Assembly (NCBI GenBank): GCA_903930565.1
Contig: CAIYZC010000464.1
Location: 1-47,632, forward strand
Direction: 5' to 3'
Source: an uncultured Pedosphaera sp.
GTDB lineage: Bacteria > Verrucomicrobiota > Verrucomicrobiia > Limisphaerales > Pedosphaeraceae
DNA: 47,632 nucleotides
Shown here: positions 10,205 to 20,343 of the stretch, piece by piece
How positions within the stretch are numbered: the stretch's first letter is position 1
Layout: every line of letters begins with the position of its first letter
Program-made: the position numbers and the translations under genes
Notes under the pieces: model-generated
What the model was told of the DNA's origin: nothing
The model's input: the letters and a program-made list of their open reading frames with translations, nothing else
Database searches by the model: none

Positions 10205-10917
10205 ACCGTGAGGTACTGCTTCACAATGGTGTCGTTCAGTTGCGCGATGGGGCCGCCCGCCACTATGGCGCCGCGGTCCATCACGTAAAAGCTGTCCGCC
10301 ACCTCCAAACAAAAGTCAAGGTATTGCTCCACCAGCAGAATGCTCACTTTGCCTTCGGCCCGGATCTTCACCAACGTGTCGCCGATCTGGTCGATGATGT
10401 TGGGTTGAATGCCCTCGGTGGGTTCGTCGAGCAGCAACACCTGGGGGTTGGTGAGCAAGGCGCGGGCGATGGCCAGTTGCTGTTGTTGCCCGCCGCTGAG
10501 CACTCCGCCCTTGCGCTTGAGCATTTCCTTGAGGACGGGGAAGAGTTCCAGCACCCGGGCCATTTCGCTGCCCGCGGCGCGCCCGTGGACGACGAGGCTC
10601 AATTCCAAGTTTTCGGCGACCGTCAGGTTGGGGAAAATGTCCCGGCCCTGGGGCACGTAGCCGATCCCCCCGCGGGCGCGTTCGTCCGGGCGCAGCCCGT
10701 TCAAGGGCCGGCCCGCGAGTTGGATGCTCCCGGCCGTGGGTTTGACCAAGCCCATGATGCACTTCAGGGTGGTGGTCTTGCCGACGCCGTTGCGGCCCAT
10801 GAGGGCGACCACCTGGCGGGGGGGCAGGGTGAGGCTGATATTGCGCAGGATTTGCGAGCCGTCGTAGGCGGCGTGCAGACCGGTGATGCTGAGGGCGGGG
10901 GGCGGGGCTGCGCTCAC
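10201..10917 (-). CDS. urtE: Urea ABC transporter ATP-binding subunit UrtE
   Basis: 'LSITGLHAAYDGSQILRNISLTLPPRQVVALMGRNGVGKTTTLKCIMG', 'LSGGQQQQLAIARALLTNPQVLLLDEPTEGIQPNIIDQIG'; GTG start at 10917 overlaps the urtD stop. Confidence 0.94.
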   Translation of the reverse strand: MSAAPPPALSITGLHAAYDGSQILRNISLTLPPRQVVALMGRNGVGKTTTLKCIMGLVKPTAGSIQLAGRPLNGLRPDERARGGIGYVPQGRDIFPNLTVAENLELSLVVHGRAAGSEMARVLELFPVLKEMLKRKGGVLSGGQQQQLAIARALLTNPQVLLLDEPTEGIQPNIIDQIGDTLVKIRAEGKVSILLVEQYLDFCLEVADSFYVMDRGAIVAGGPIAQLNDTIVKQYLTV

Positions 10918-11723
10918 GTCGTTTTCTTTTCGTGCTTGCGCCCGAGATAGACCTCGACGACGCGCTCGTTGTTTTGGACCTCGTCCACCGTGCCCTCGCA
11001 CAGGACGGTGCCTTGGTGGAGGACGGTGACCTTCCGGGCGATCTGGCGCACGAACACCATGTCGTGCTCGATCACAATAATACTGTGTTTGCCCGCGAGG
11101 CTCAGCAGCAGTTCGCCGGTGCGGGCGGTCTCCTCATCCGTCATGCCGGCGGCGGGTTCATCCACCAGCAGGAGCTTGGGATCCTGGGCGAGCAACATGC
11201 CGATCTCCAACCATTGCTTTTGGCCATGGGCCAGCACCCCGGCCTTGCGGTGGGCGTGGTCGGTGAGGCGGATGAGGGTGAGCAGTTCGTCGATGCGCGC
11301 CCGTTGGCCGGCGGTCACCCGCGAGAACAGCGCCTCCCACACACTGCGGGTGCCGGGCAGGGAGAGCAAAAGGTTTTCAAACACTGTATGGTCGGTGTAC
11401 ACCGACGGGGTTTGAAACTTGCGGCCCACCCCGAGGCGGTTGATTTGGTATTCGTTCAGGCGGGTCAAATCCGTGTCTTTGCCGAACTCCACCCGGCCGG
11501 TGTCCGGGCGGGTGCGGCCGGTGATAATGTCCATCATCGTGCTCTTGCCCGCGCCGTTGGGGCCGATGATGGTCCGCAACTCCCCGTGGTCCATGTAGAA
11601 GTTCAGATTGGAAATGGCCTTGAAGCCGTCGAAGGCCTTGTTCACTCCTTCCAGCGTGAGGATGAATTCCTTGAGGGGAGGGTGCGTGGTGGCGTGGGGA
11701 TGGGTGGCGGCGGGGGCGCTCAT
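10914..11723 (-). CDS. urtD: Urea ABC transporter ATP-binding protein UrtD
   Basis: '[76 protein letters not shown]'; start set inside the 611-aa ORF. Confidence 0.94.
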   Translation of the reverse strand: MSAPAATHPHATTHPPLKEFILTLEGVNKAFDGFKAISNLNFYMDHGELRTIIGPNGAGKSTMMDIITGRTRPDTGRVEFGKDTDLTRLNEYQINRLGVGRKFQTPSVYTDHTVFENLLLSLPGTRSVWEALFSRVTAGQRARIDELLTLIRLTDHAHRKAGVLAHGQKQWLEIGMLLAQDPKLLLVDEPAAGMTDEETARTGELLLSLAGKHSIIVIEHDMVFVRQIARKVTVLHQGTVLCEGTVDEVQNNERVVEVYLGRKHEKKTT

Positions 11724-12883
11724 GGTTTTTCCTCCGTGGCGCCGGCGGGCGCGAGGGCGGCGGCGGCGGGTGCCGGGCCGGCGCGGCGGGCGCGCCAGAC
11801 GCGGAATTGCTCCGGAATCCCGACAATGCCTTTGGGGAAGAAAAGCGTCATGACGATGAATAGTGCGCCGAGGATGAACAGCCAATACTCGGGGAAGGCG
11901 TGGGTGGCGTAGCTCTTGAGCCAGTTGACCCCGATGGCACCGAGGATCGGGCCGACCAAGGTGCCACGGCCGCCGACCGCGACCCACACCACCGCCTCCA
12001 GTGATTTGTCCGTGGCCATTTCGCTGGGGTTGATGATGCCCACCTGCGGAACGAACAAGGCGCCGCCGAGGCTGGCAATGATCGCGGCGACCACAAAGAC
12101 GAAGATCTTGAAGTTCGCCGTGGCGTAGCCGGAGAACAGGACGCGGTTCTCGCTGTCGCGAATGGCGCGTTGGATCTTGCCGAACCGGCAGGTCGTCAGC
12201 CAGCGGCACAGCCCGTAGGTGGCCAGCAGGAGGACCGCGGTGGCGATGAAGAGGCCGCGGCGCGTGCCCGCGGCGTTGAGATCGAAGCCGAGGATTTCCT
12301 TGAAATCCGTCAGCCCGTTGTTCCCGCCAAACGTGAAGTCGTTGCGGAAAAACATGAGGCAGGCGGCGTAGGTCAAGGCCTGGGTGAGGATGGAGAAATA
12401 GACGCCCTTGATGCGCGAACGAAAAGCGAGGAATCCGAAAATGGCGGCCACGACGGCGGGCACCCAGACCACGGCCGCGGCGGCAAACCAAAAGCTTTTG
12501 AAGGGAAGCCAGTGGGGCGGCAGGCCGCCGGTGTCGGGGTAGCGTTTGATGAACTCCAGAAACACCATGAAGTCGGGAATGTCCGCATGGTACTGGCCGC
12601 GCGTGCCGATCTTGAGCATCAAATACATGCCCAGGGCGTAACCGCCGAGGGAGAAAAACAGGCATTGCCCGAGGCTCAACAAACCGGTGTAGCCCCAGAG
12701 GAGGTCGACGCTCAAGGCGAGGACGGCGTAGCAAAGATACTTGCCGCACAGGCTGAGCGTGAACGTGGTCAGGTGGAGCGGATGGCTTTCCGGCAACGCG
12801 TTCAGGGCCGGCAGCACCAGGAAGAACAGCAAGCCGGCCACGGCCAGGAAGCCGAGCTCGGTTTTGGAAATCGCACGTTTCAT
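11720..12883 (-). CDS. urtC: Urea ABC transporter permease UrtC
   Basis: '[28 protein letters not shown]...[32 protein letters not shown]' LivM-type permease; 4-nt overlap with urtD. Confidence 0.94.
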   Translation of the reverse strand: MKRAISKTELGFLAVAGLLFFLVLPALNALPESHPLHLTTFTLSLCGKYLCYAVLALSVDLLWGYTGLLSLGQCLFFSLGGYALGMYLMLKIGTRGQYHADIPDFMVFLEFIKRYPDTGGLPPHWLPFKSFWFAAAAVVWVPAVVAAIFGFLAFRSRIKGVYFSILTQALTYAACLMFFRNDFTFGGNNGLTDFKEILGFDLNAAGTRRGLFIATAVLLLATYGLCRWLTTCRFGKIQRAIRDSENRVLFSGYATANFKIFVFVVAAIIASLGGALFVPQVGIINPSEMATDKSLEAVVWVAVGGRGTLVGPILGAIGVNWLKSYATHAFPEYWLFILGALFIVMTLFFPKGIVGIPEQFRVWRARRAGPAPAAAALAPAGATEEKP

Positions 12884-12885
12884 GG

Positions 12886-14580
12886 TCAGCTCTCCAACCC
12901 CCGTCCGCGCGTGGCGAACAATCCGGCGGGACGCCATTGCAGGAACAAGATAATCGCCGCCAGCACGGTGATTTTGCCGAGCACGGCGCCCAGGTGGGGT
13001 TGGAGGATTTGATCGGTCACCCCGATGCCCAGGGCGGCTGAAACCGTGCCTTGCAGGTTCCCGACGCCGCCGAGCACGACGACCATGAAGCAATCCACGA
13101 TATGGCTTTGGCCCAGGCCCGGGCCGATGTTGCCGATCTGCGAGAGGCAGGCGCCCGCCATACCCGCCAGGCCGGACCCGAAGGCGAACGTCGCCATGTT
13201 GACGCGGTCGGTGCGCACGCCCATGCAGGCGGCCATTTGCCGGTTTTGCATCAGCGCCCGCACCTGGAGTCCGAGGGAAGTTTTGGTGAGCAGCAGCCAA
13301 GTGAACACCACGATTGACACGGCGAATCCGATCACAAACATACGGTTATAAGCGAACACCACGTCCCAGGCGTTCAGATTGCCCGTCAGCCAACTGGGGG
13401 AATAAACCTGCACATTGGCAGCCCCGAAGAGGGTGCGCATGCCTTGTTGCAGGACCAAACTCACCCCCCACGTCGCCAGGAGGGATTCGAGCGGGCGTTT
13501 GTACAGGTGCCGAATGATGCCGCGCTCCAAGATCACGCCGATGCACCCGGCGCTGAGAAAGGAAAGCGGCAGGGCGACGGGGAAATACCAATTGAAGCCG
13601 GGCGTCCCCTGGCCGAACCAGTGGATGAAGAGGTTCTGCGTCAAATAGGCGGTGTAAGCGCCAAGCATGATCATCTCGCCGTGGGCCATGTTGATGATGC
13701 CCATCAAACCGAAGGTGATGGCCAGGCCCAGGGCGGCGATCAGCAAGACGGCGCTCAAGCTCAGCCCGTGAAAGGCGGTTTCGATGAAATTGCTCGTCGC
13801 CACATGGCGTTCGATGCGGCCGCGGGCTTGGAGGATGGCGGCGGACATTTCGGGGGAGTAGGCGGTTTGGTTGGTGCGGGCCTCGGCGGCCATGCGCACC
13901 AGGAAATCCAGGGCGGCGATCGAGCGCTGCGCATCCAGGGCGCGCACCGCGGCCAGCCGGACGGCGGGCTTTTCATCCACCAATTCGGTCAGGGCGATCG
14001 CTTCCGCGAGGGCTTTGCGCACCTCGGGAAATTGCTCGTTGGTCAGGCGGTCGCGAAAGTGGGGCAAGTAATCCGGGTTTTGCTCCTGGCCCAGTTTGGT
14101 GGCCGCGTCCCGCCGCACATTCGGGTTCGCATTGGAGAGGGCCAGCACGTCCAAAGTCGTTTTGATCGCGCGGCGCAGCTTGGCCGAGGTGTCCGCGGCG
14201 GTGAGTTCGGCGGCCGTGAACAGGAGTGGTTTGCCGTCCGGGTCCTTGAGCACTTCGCCGGTGGCGATGGCCACCCCCCGGGCCTGGCCGGTGGCGTCCG
14301 TGGCGGCTTCCAGCAAAAAGGGAATCTTGGGTTTGTCTTCCGGTTCCAAAATATAAACCGCCCCCTGCCGCCAGGCGGTGAGGGTCTGCTCCACCACCGG
14401 GTCGGGCTGGTTCGCCAGGGTGACAATGAGCGTCGCCTGCGCCGCCACGTCGTTGTTCGTGATTGCCTGCACCAGGATGTCACGGTGGCCCGCGCCCCGC
14501 GACTGCAATGCGGTGGCAACCAGGGCGGCGAGAATCATCAGAAATACCACGGGGTGGCGGAACAGGTGGGTGGGCATCAT
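12886..14580 (-). CDS. urtB: Urea ABC transporter permease UrtB
   Basis: Long N-terminal soluble region plus LivH-type permease '[34 protein letters not shown]'. Start at MMPTHLF (14580) preferred. Confidence 0.93.
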   Translation of the reverse strand: MMPTHLFRHPVVFLMILAALVATALQSRGAGHRDILVQAITNNDVAAQATLIVTLANQPDPVVEQTLTAWRQGAVYILEPEDKPKIPFLLEAATDATGQARGVAIATGEVLKDPDGKPLLFTAAELTAADTSAKLRRAIKTTLDVLALSNANPNVRRDAATKLGQEQNPDYLPHFRDRLTNEQFPEVRKALAEAIALTELVDEKPAVRLAAVRALDAQRSIAALDFLVRMAAEARTNQTAYSPEMSAAILQARGRIERHVATSNFIETAFHGLSLSAVLLIAALGLAITFGLMGIINMAHGEMIMLGAYTAYLTQNLFIHWFGQGTPGFNWYFPVALPLSFLSAGCIGVILERGIIRHLYKRPLESLLATWGVSLVLQQGMRTLFGAANVQVYSPSWLTGNLNAWDVVFAYNRMFVIGFAVSIVVFTWLLLTKTSLGLQVRALMQNRQMAACMGVRTDRVNMATFAFGSGLAGMAGACLSQIGNIGPGLGQSHIVDCFMVVVLGGVGNLQGTVSAALGIGVTDQILQPHLGAVLGKITVLAAIILFLQWRPAGLFATRGRGLES

Positions 14581-14615
14581 GGTAAAGGGGAAAAAGTGCG
14601 GACCCGAAAACACCA

Positions 14616-14648
14616 AGGAGGCGGAGGAATGGACTACCCCCGCCTCCT
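14616..14648 (-). terminator. Intercistronic hairpin between urtA and urtB (attenuator or mRNA-stabilising)
   Basis: 9-bp perfect inverted repeat AGGAGGCGG/CCGCCTCCT (14616-14624 / 14640-14648), extendable by 3 bp, in the 113-nt urtA-urtB gap. Confidence 0.55.
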
Positions 14649-14693
14649 CGTATGCATAGTTCTAACCAGGACTGCGAGACAAATTGCGGGCGA

Positions 14694-15896
14694 CTATTTC
14701 AGGAACTTGTCGCTGAAGGGTTCCCCGGCCACGGGCCCGAGGGACTTGACGATCTTGAACTGGCCGTTGGCCATGGTTTCGCCGATGAACACCGGGTTGA
14801 TCAGGTGGTGGTTCTCCTGCATGGTGACTTCGCCTTCGGGGGCCTTGAACTTCTGGCCGGGCAGGGCGGCGCGGACTTTGTCCACGTCAAACGAACCGGC
14901 CTTTTCGACCGCTTGCTTCCAGAGATAAACCCCGGTGCGGGAGAGGTTCATGGGGCTGCAGGTCACGCGTTTGTTTTTGTCCACGCCGGCCGGGGCGGTC
15001 TTAAGCCACTTTTGGAAGTCGGCCACGAATTTTTTGTTCTCCTTGCTGGGCAGGGACATGAAGTAGGTCCAGCAGCCCAGGTGGCCGACGAGGTCCTTGG
15101 TGGGCAGGCTGCGGAATTCATCTTCCGAGAGGCTGAAGGAAACCACCGGGCAGTTTTCGGAGGTGAGACCCGCGTTGGCGAATTCCTTGAAGAAGGGCAC
15201 GTTGGTGTCGCCGTTCAGGGTGCTGATCACGCAGGCCTTGCCGCCTTGGGAGAACTTCTTGATCTCCGCGACGATGGTCTGGTAGTCGGTGTGGCCGAAG
15301 GGCGTGTAGATTTCGATGATGTCGGCATCAGGAATGCCCTTGGACTTGAGATATTTCTTGAGGATTTTGTTCGTCGTGCGCGGATAGACGTAGTCCGAAC
15401 CAAGCAGGTAGAACTTCTTCTTGCCGTCCGCGAGCATGTAATCCACGGCGGGGATGGCCTGCTGGTTCACGGCTTCGGCGGTGTAGAAGATGTTCTTGGA
15501 GAGTTCTTCGCCCTCGTACTGCACGGGGTAAAAGAGCAGACCATTGTACTTCTCAAAAACGGGCAGCACGGATTTGCGGCTGACCGAGGTCCAGCAGCCG
15601 AAAACCACGGCGACCTTGTCCTTGACGAGCAGGCCTTCGGCCTTTTCGGCGAAGAGCGGCCAGTTGGAGGCGGGGTCGACGATCACTGGTTCGATCTTTT
15701 TGCCGAGCACGCCGCCCTTGGCGTTGATTTCATCAAAGGTGAACAGCAGCACATCCTTGAGGGAGGTCTCGCTGATCGCCATGGTTCCGCTCAGGGAGTG
15801 GAGAATGCCGACTTTGACGGTGTCCTGCGCGGCGGCCGTGAAGGCCAGCAGGAGGGCGGCGGTGCCGCCCAGGATTTTGGGGAATAAGGATTTCAT
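14694..15896 (-). CDS. urtA: Urea ABC transporter substrate-binding protein UrtA
   Basis: '[110 protein letters not shown]' is UrtA-like. Confidence 0.96.
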   Translation of the reverse strand: MKSLFPKILGGTAALLLAFTAAAQDTVKVGILHSLSGTMAISETSLKDVLLFTFDEINAKGGVLGKKIEPVIVDPASNWPLFAEKAEGLLVKDKVAVVFGCWTSVSRKSVLPVFEKYNGLLFYPVQYEGEELSKNIFYTAEAVNQQAIPAVDYMLADGKKKFYLLGSDYVYPRTTNKILKKYLKSKGIPDADIIEIYTPFGHTDYQTIVAEIKKFSQGGKACVISTLNGDTNVPFFKEFANAGLTSENCPVVSFSLSEDEFRSLPTKDLVGHLGCWTYFMSLPSKENKKFVADFQKWLKTAPAGVDKNKRVTCSPMNLSRTGVYLWKQAVEKAGSFDVDKVRAALPGQKFKAPEGEVTMQENHHLINPVFIGETMANGQFKIVKSLGPVAGEPFSDKFLK

Positions 15897-15946
15897 GTTG
15901 GATTGATTGCGGAGGGGATGGATGGTTGGTTGGGTGGGTGGTTGGT

Positions 15947-17242
15947 TTAGAACAGGTACGAGGCGGCCGCGCCGAAGAGGAAGCGGTTTTCCTTGCCATT
16001 CACAAAGCCCCCCGCATAGGAGGTGTGGTCGAAGCGGATTTCGGGCTGCAGTTTCAAGTTGGGGAGAGGTTTGTAGTTCAGCGTGAACGCCGCGCTCGTC
16101 AGATCCTGGCCGACGCCGGCGGGATTCTGAAAGCCCAACCCGCCGCCCGACGCGTCCGCCCCATGGCTGTCGCTCAGGAATTCGGTGCGGAGCGTCACGC
16201 CGACTTGCTTGGAGAAATCATACGTGGTCCACAGGCCCATGGAGTACACCGGGCAATGCCCCTTCGGGGTCGCCGTGTTGGGATTGTAGAATTCGAAGAA
16301 ATCGAGTTCCGTGCCGAAGCCCAATTCCGGTGTGGCCTGCCAGCCGCCCAGCAGCGAGCCGCCTTTGACGGATTGGATAAAGGCATCTTCCCGGCCGGCA
16401 AAACCGATCAAGCTGAACCAAACTTTGTCGAAGGGTTTGAGACCCAACGCCGCCATGAGCGTCTTGGAGCTGTTGTTGTCGATCGGGCCGGCATAGAGGC
16501 CGTTCTGCGCGCGAACTTTGAGGTCCACGCCGTCGGTGAGCGTGTAACCCAACTGCACGCCCGTGGAAGGGGCGTTGCCGGTGAAGAACCATTGGTAGCC
16601 CTGCGAGGCGTTGCCGTTGGCGGAGCCGCCGTCCCCGGATTCATAATTGAGCAGGGAAATCAGTTCGCCCGCCTTCACATTGAGGCCGGTGCCGATGGGC
16701 ACGTTCATTTCCACGAAGGCTTCGCGGACGTTCGAAAAGCCCTGGGTGCCACCCAGCGATTTGCTGATGGGATCGACGATGGGCGCGTCCTGGCCGAAGA
16801 TCAGCGAGGTGCGGAAGGCCACGTCGAACTTGTCGCCGCTCCGTTCCACCGGGGCGCTGGCCAGGGTGAGCTTGAATTTGTTGAGGGTGAAGGAATCATT
16901 CTGCCGGTTCCACAGGTAGCCGGGAATGGTGCCGCCCTTGGGTTCGTTGGAATCGTGGAAGTAGGAGGCCGTGACAAAGCCGCTGATGGTGATGTCCGAC
17001 ATCGCGCTCACGGGTTTGCTGGAGGATTCGCCGCTGGGCAGCAGCCCTTCCTTTTGCGCCATGGATTCCAGCGCGGCCAGGCGCTGCTGCATGATCTGAT
17101 TTTCCTTCTCCAGTTGGGCGACCCGGGAATCCGCCGGGGAGGCGGTGTCGTCGGCGCGCAGGACCGTCGCGCCACCCATGGCCAAGCCGAGCAGGGCACC
17201 GGCCATGCCCAGCCGCCGGGAGTTCAAACTTTGTTTCTTCAT
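15947..17242 (-). CDS. Outer-membrane beta-barrel porin (OmpL/BBP2-like)
   Basis: Signal peptide [30 protein letters not shown], coiled coil '[20 protein letters not shown]', alternating beta strands, C-terminal '...[11 protein letters not shown]'. Start moved from 17455 to ATG at 17242. Confidence 0.85.
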   Translation of the reverse strand: MKKQSLNSRRLGMAGALLGLAMGGATVLRADDTASPADSRVAQLEKENQIMQQRLAALESMAQKEGLLPSGESSSKPVSAMSDITISGFVTASYFHDSNEPKGGTIPGYLWNRQNDSFTLNKFKLTLASAPVERSGDKFDVAFRTSLIFGQDAPIVDPISKSLGGTQGFSNVREAFVEMNVPIGTGLNVKAGELISLLNYESGDGGSANGNASQGYQWFFTGNAPSTGVQLGYTLTDGVDLKVRAQNGLYAGPIDNNSSKTLMAALGLKPFDKVWFSLIGFAGREDAFIQSVKGGSLLGGWQATPELGFGTELDFFEFYNPNTATPKGHCPVYSMGLWTTYDFSKQVGVTLRTEFLSDSHGADASGGGLGFQNPAGVGQDLTSAAFTLNYKPLPNLKLQPEIRFDHTSYAGGFVNGKENRFLFGAAASYLF

Positions 17243-17686
17243 CAGTATTGGTTTGGTTTTCGTTTGGTAGGTTGACCCGCGCCGCCCCCGGGCGCACTGG
17301 CGCCGGAGCGTTGGTCCTCGCCGGAAACCGGCCTGGGTAAATATGCCCACAACCCGTAACCGACGACGCCACGCAGACCCTTCGACCGAAAGCAGCCGGG
17401 ATACCATGCCGCTCCGCGCGGCTGACAAAATGCTCCGCGAAAAATGCACCGTCACGGTTAGTTTAATTCACAGCGCGTCGCCGCCGTCCGGCTTGAAACG
17501 ATTTGAGCGCCCTGTTTGCACCGGGGAATTCCCCAGCTTGCCGGCCAGTTTGGAGGCGCAGGGGCGACCGGCGGCCAGGGTGGGGGTGGCGACTTTTGCC
17601 CAGCATGGTCCAAAATTTGACCGGTGGGGCGGCCGCAGCCGGGGAATTGGCGTGGACTTCGCGGCGGGTTGTGGCTTATTGCGGGG

Positions 17687-17902
17687 ATGAAGTTGTTCTA
17701 CACCGGTCCCGCCGTGAACGCCGATCTGCTGGTCATGATGCTCGAAAAGCACGGCATCGCGGCCGCGCAGGAGCCGGTGGCGCCGCCGGCCGAGGGGGAG
17801 GATCCGGAGGACTTGAACCGGCTGTTCAACGTGCTGGTGCCGGTGGCGGAATACGACCGGGCGCACGGGCTGTTTTACGCCGAACGTCAGGACGAATTGT
17901 GA
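17687..17902 (+). CDS. DUF2007-like small protein (putative signal-transducing protein)
   Basis: 71 aa 'MKLFYTGPAVNADLLVMMLEKHGIAAAQEPVAPPAEGEDPEDLNRLFNVLVPVAEYDRAHGLFYAERQDEL'; ATG inside track ORF 17624-17902. Confidence 0.65.
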   Translation: MKLFYTGPAVNADLLVMMLEKHGIAAAQEPVAPPAEGEDPEDLNRLFNVLVPVAEYDRAHGLFYAERQDEL

Positions 17903-17921
17903 CCGCAATGCGGGGAATTAT

Positions 17922-18115
17922 TTAACCGCAAAGATCACAAAGATCACAAAAAGGAAGGGGATCGGAACGGGAGGTGGAACCGCAGATGGCGCAGATGCGC
18001 GCAGATGGGGCAGGCCGGGTGCATGGAACGGGGCGGGTCGGTGGATGCGGGGGAAAGTCCCCGGCGTTGTTCCCCTCTGAAATCCGGTCCATCCTGTTAA
18101 TCATGTCAAAAAACT
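17922..18115. repeat. Composite intergenic repeat: 'AACCGCAAAGATCACAAAGATCACAAAAAGGA', 'AACCGCAGATGGCGCAGATGCGCGCAGAT', 'ATCCTGTTAATCATGTCAAAAA'
   Basis: Short-period degenerate units at 17924-17957 and 17978-18007, plus 'CATCCTGTTAATCATGTCAAAAA' at about 18090-18112. Confidence 0.6.
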
Positions 18116-18189
18116 CGGTTTCCCCCGCTTTTCACGCCGTGCAAAGAACACTGGATTTGCCGGCCCCGCCGGCGTAACCTCCGCCCCCT

Positions 18190-19333
18190 ATGTTCGATGT
18201 GATCAATGCCCAGTTGTCGTCCGTGGTGGATAAAGTGCGTCACCTACGGAGGTTTCTTTGACGTCCCAGGCGTACAAAAACGACTGGCGGAGTTGGACGC
18301 CCTGATGGCGGCCGAGGGCTTTTGGAACCACCGGGAGCAGGCGCAAAAGTTGATCGACGAGTCGAACACGCTGCGCAAGAAGATCGACCCCCTCCTCCGG
18401 GCGGAGAAGCAGTTGGAGGATTTTCCCGTGATGCTCGAACTCGCGGCCGCCGAGCCCGAGGCCGCGCAGGCGCGCTTGGAAAAGGAAATGGAGCGCGACT
18501 TCGCGCTGTTCGCCAAGAACCTGGAAGATCTGGAGCTGCGGGTGTTCCTCAACGGCCCGCACGACAAGAACAACTGCATCCTCAGCATCAACGCCGGCGC
18601 CGGCGGCACGGAGTCGTGCGACTGGGCGGGCATGTTGCTGCGCATGTACCAGCGCTGGGGCGAATCCCGCGGCTGGCAGATCGAAGTCAACGACGCGCTG
18701 GAGGGCGAAACCGCCGGCATCAAGAGCGTCACCCTGCTCGTCACCGGGGAAAACGCCTACGGCTTTTGCAAGGCCGAGCGCGGGGTGCACCGGTTGGTGC
18801 GCATTTCCCCGTTTGACTCCAACAAGCGGCGGCACACCAGCTTCGCCAGCGTGGACGCCATCGCGGAAATCGAAGAGGAGGGCGAAGTCGCCATTCCGCC
18901 CAACGAATTCCACGTGGACACCTTCCGCTCCGGCGGCAAGGGCGGCCAGAACGTCAACAAGGTGGAAACCGCCGTGCGCATCACGCACATCCCCACGGGC
19001 CTCGTCGTGGCCTCCCAGAGCCAGCGGTCGCAGCACCAAAACCGCGCCACCGCCATGAAACTGCTGCTCTCCCGCATCTACGCCCAGCGTTTGGATGCCC
19101 AGAAGCAGGAAATGGAACGGTTTTACGGCGAAAAAGGCAGCGTGTCCTGGGGCAACCAGATCCGCAGCTACGTCTTCCAACCCTACCGCATGGTCAAGGA
19201 CCTGCGCACCGGCGTCGAAACCAGCGACGTTCAAGGCGTCATGGACGGCAATCTGGATCCCTTCGTGAACGCCTGGCTCCGCGCCGGCGGGCCGAGCAAA
19301 CGCATGGCCAACATCAAGGACGAGGAGGACTAA
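18190..19333 (+). CDS. prfB: Peptide chain release factor 2, +1 programmed frameshift at CTT-TGA-C (18256-18262)
   Basis: Frame 1 from ATG 18190: MFDVINAQLSSVVDKVRHLRRFL-TGA; +1 shift continues DVPGVQKRLAELDALMAAEGFW...; 'GGKGGQNVNKVETAVRITHIPTGLVV' catalytic GGQ loop and 'SQRSQHQNRATAMKLL'. Confidence 0.95.
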
Positions 19334-19359
19334 ACCTTCCGCCCGCCTCGGCCGCCATC

Positions 19360-20166
19360 GTGAACATCCTGGACACCATCGTCGAAGAGAAGCATCGCGA
19401 AGTGGCGCGGCTGCCCGTGCAGCCCGTCACCGCGGAACTTTTGCGGGACAAGATCCGCGCCCGCGGCGGCGTCCGGGACTTCGCCGGCACCCTGCGCCAC
19501 CCCCGCCGGGGCGGGTCGGTGGGTTTGATCGCCGAGATCAAAAAGGCTTCGCCTTCGGCCGGCTTGATCCGGCCGGATTTTGACGCCGTGCGCATCGCCC
19601 GCGATTATGAATCGGCCGGGGCGGACTGCCTCTCGGTGTTGACGGACGAGCGGTTCTTCCAAGGCTCGCTGGCGTACCTGCGCGCCGTCCGCGAAGTCGT
19701 CGGTCTGCCCCTGTTGCGCAAGGATTTCATCATCGACGCGCGCCAGATTCTCGAAGCGGTCGAGCACGGCGCGGACGCGATTTTGCTGATTGTCGCGATC
19801 TTGGATGACGCCCGGCTGCGGGAATTCCAAGCCCTGGCCCTGGCCGCCGGGTTGTCCGTGCTGGTGGAGGTCCACGATGAGGCGGAACTCGCCCGCGCGC
19901 TCGCGGTGGACGCCCGTTTGCTGGGGGTGAACAACCGGAACCTGAAGACCTTCAAGGTGGATTTGGCCACGACCGAGCGCCTGGCCACGGAAGCGCGGAC
20001 CGCCGCGCCCCGGCCGGATCGCCTCTTGGTCGCCGAGAGTGGCATCCACACCAGGGCGGACGTCCAGCGCGTGGCCGCCGCCGGGGCGGGCGCCATTTTG
20101 GTCGGCGAATCCCTCATGCGCCACGCCGACATCCCCGCGAAAGTCGCCGAATTGCTGGCGCCGTAA
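19360..20166 (+). CDS. trpC: Indole-3-glycerol phosphate synthase
   Basis: 'MNILDTIVEEKHREVARLP', 'LIAEIKKASPSAGLIRPDFD', 'LLRKDFIIDARQILEA', 'LLGVNNRNLKTFKVDLATTERL', 'VAESGIHTRADVQRVAAAGAGAILVGESLMR'. Confidence 0.97.
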   Translation: MNILDTIVEEKHREVARLPVQPVTAELLRDKIRARGGVRDFAGTLRHPRRGGSVGLIAEIKKASPSAGLIRPDFDAVRIARDYESAGADCLSVLTDERFFQGSLAYLRAVREVVGLPLLRKDFIIDARQILEAVEHGADAILLIVAILDDARLREFQALALAAGLSVLVEVHDEAELARALAVDARLLGVNNRNLKTFKVDLATTERLATEARTAAPRPDRLLVAESGIHTRADVQRVAAAGAGAILVGESLMRHADIPAKVAELLAP

Positions 20167-20262
20167 CGTTGGTCCTTCCCCTTCGCCCCCGGCGCGGTTT
20201 CGCGGCTTCGCGCGGGGCTCCCCCTTGGGCCGAATCCTCCCGCCAAAAAGTGTTTTGCGCGC

Positions 20263-20290
20263 TTGACCGCGAATTTGTTTGGGCTAGGCT
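20263..20290 (+). promoter_or_regulatory. Candidate sigma70-type promoter TTGACC-N16-TAGGCT upstream of the oxidoreductase
   Basis: GCTTGACCGCGAATTTGTTTGGGCTAGGCT; -35 20263-20268, -10 20285-20290; about 50 nt upstream of the CDS. Confidence 0.45.
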
Positions 20291-20343
20291 CCGTCCAACA
20301 CTCGGCATCGAAAACGAACCGAAGCTTTAGCTAGCACCATTTT

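Noticed and set aside
17243-17686. Possible sigma54 (NtrC-dependent) promoter for the urea locus
   Set aside because: No convincing TGGCAC-N5-TTGC motif found by eye upstream of the porin; nitrogen regulation remains untested.
17922-18104. 60-aa minus ORF with Cys-rich '...RICAICGSTSRSDPLPFCDLCDLCG'
   Set aside because: Direct translation of the short-period intergenic repeats; treated as a repeat rather than a zinc-ribbon protein.
20186-20218. GC-rich inverted repeat after trpC as terminator
   Set aside because: Stem needs a bulge and no U-tract follows; too weak to call.
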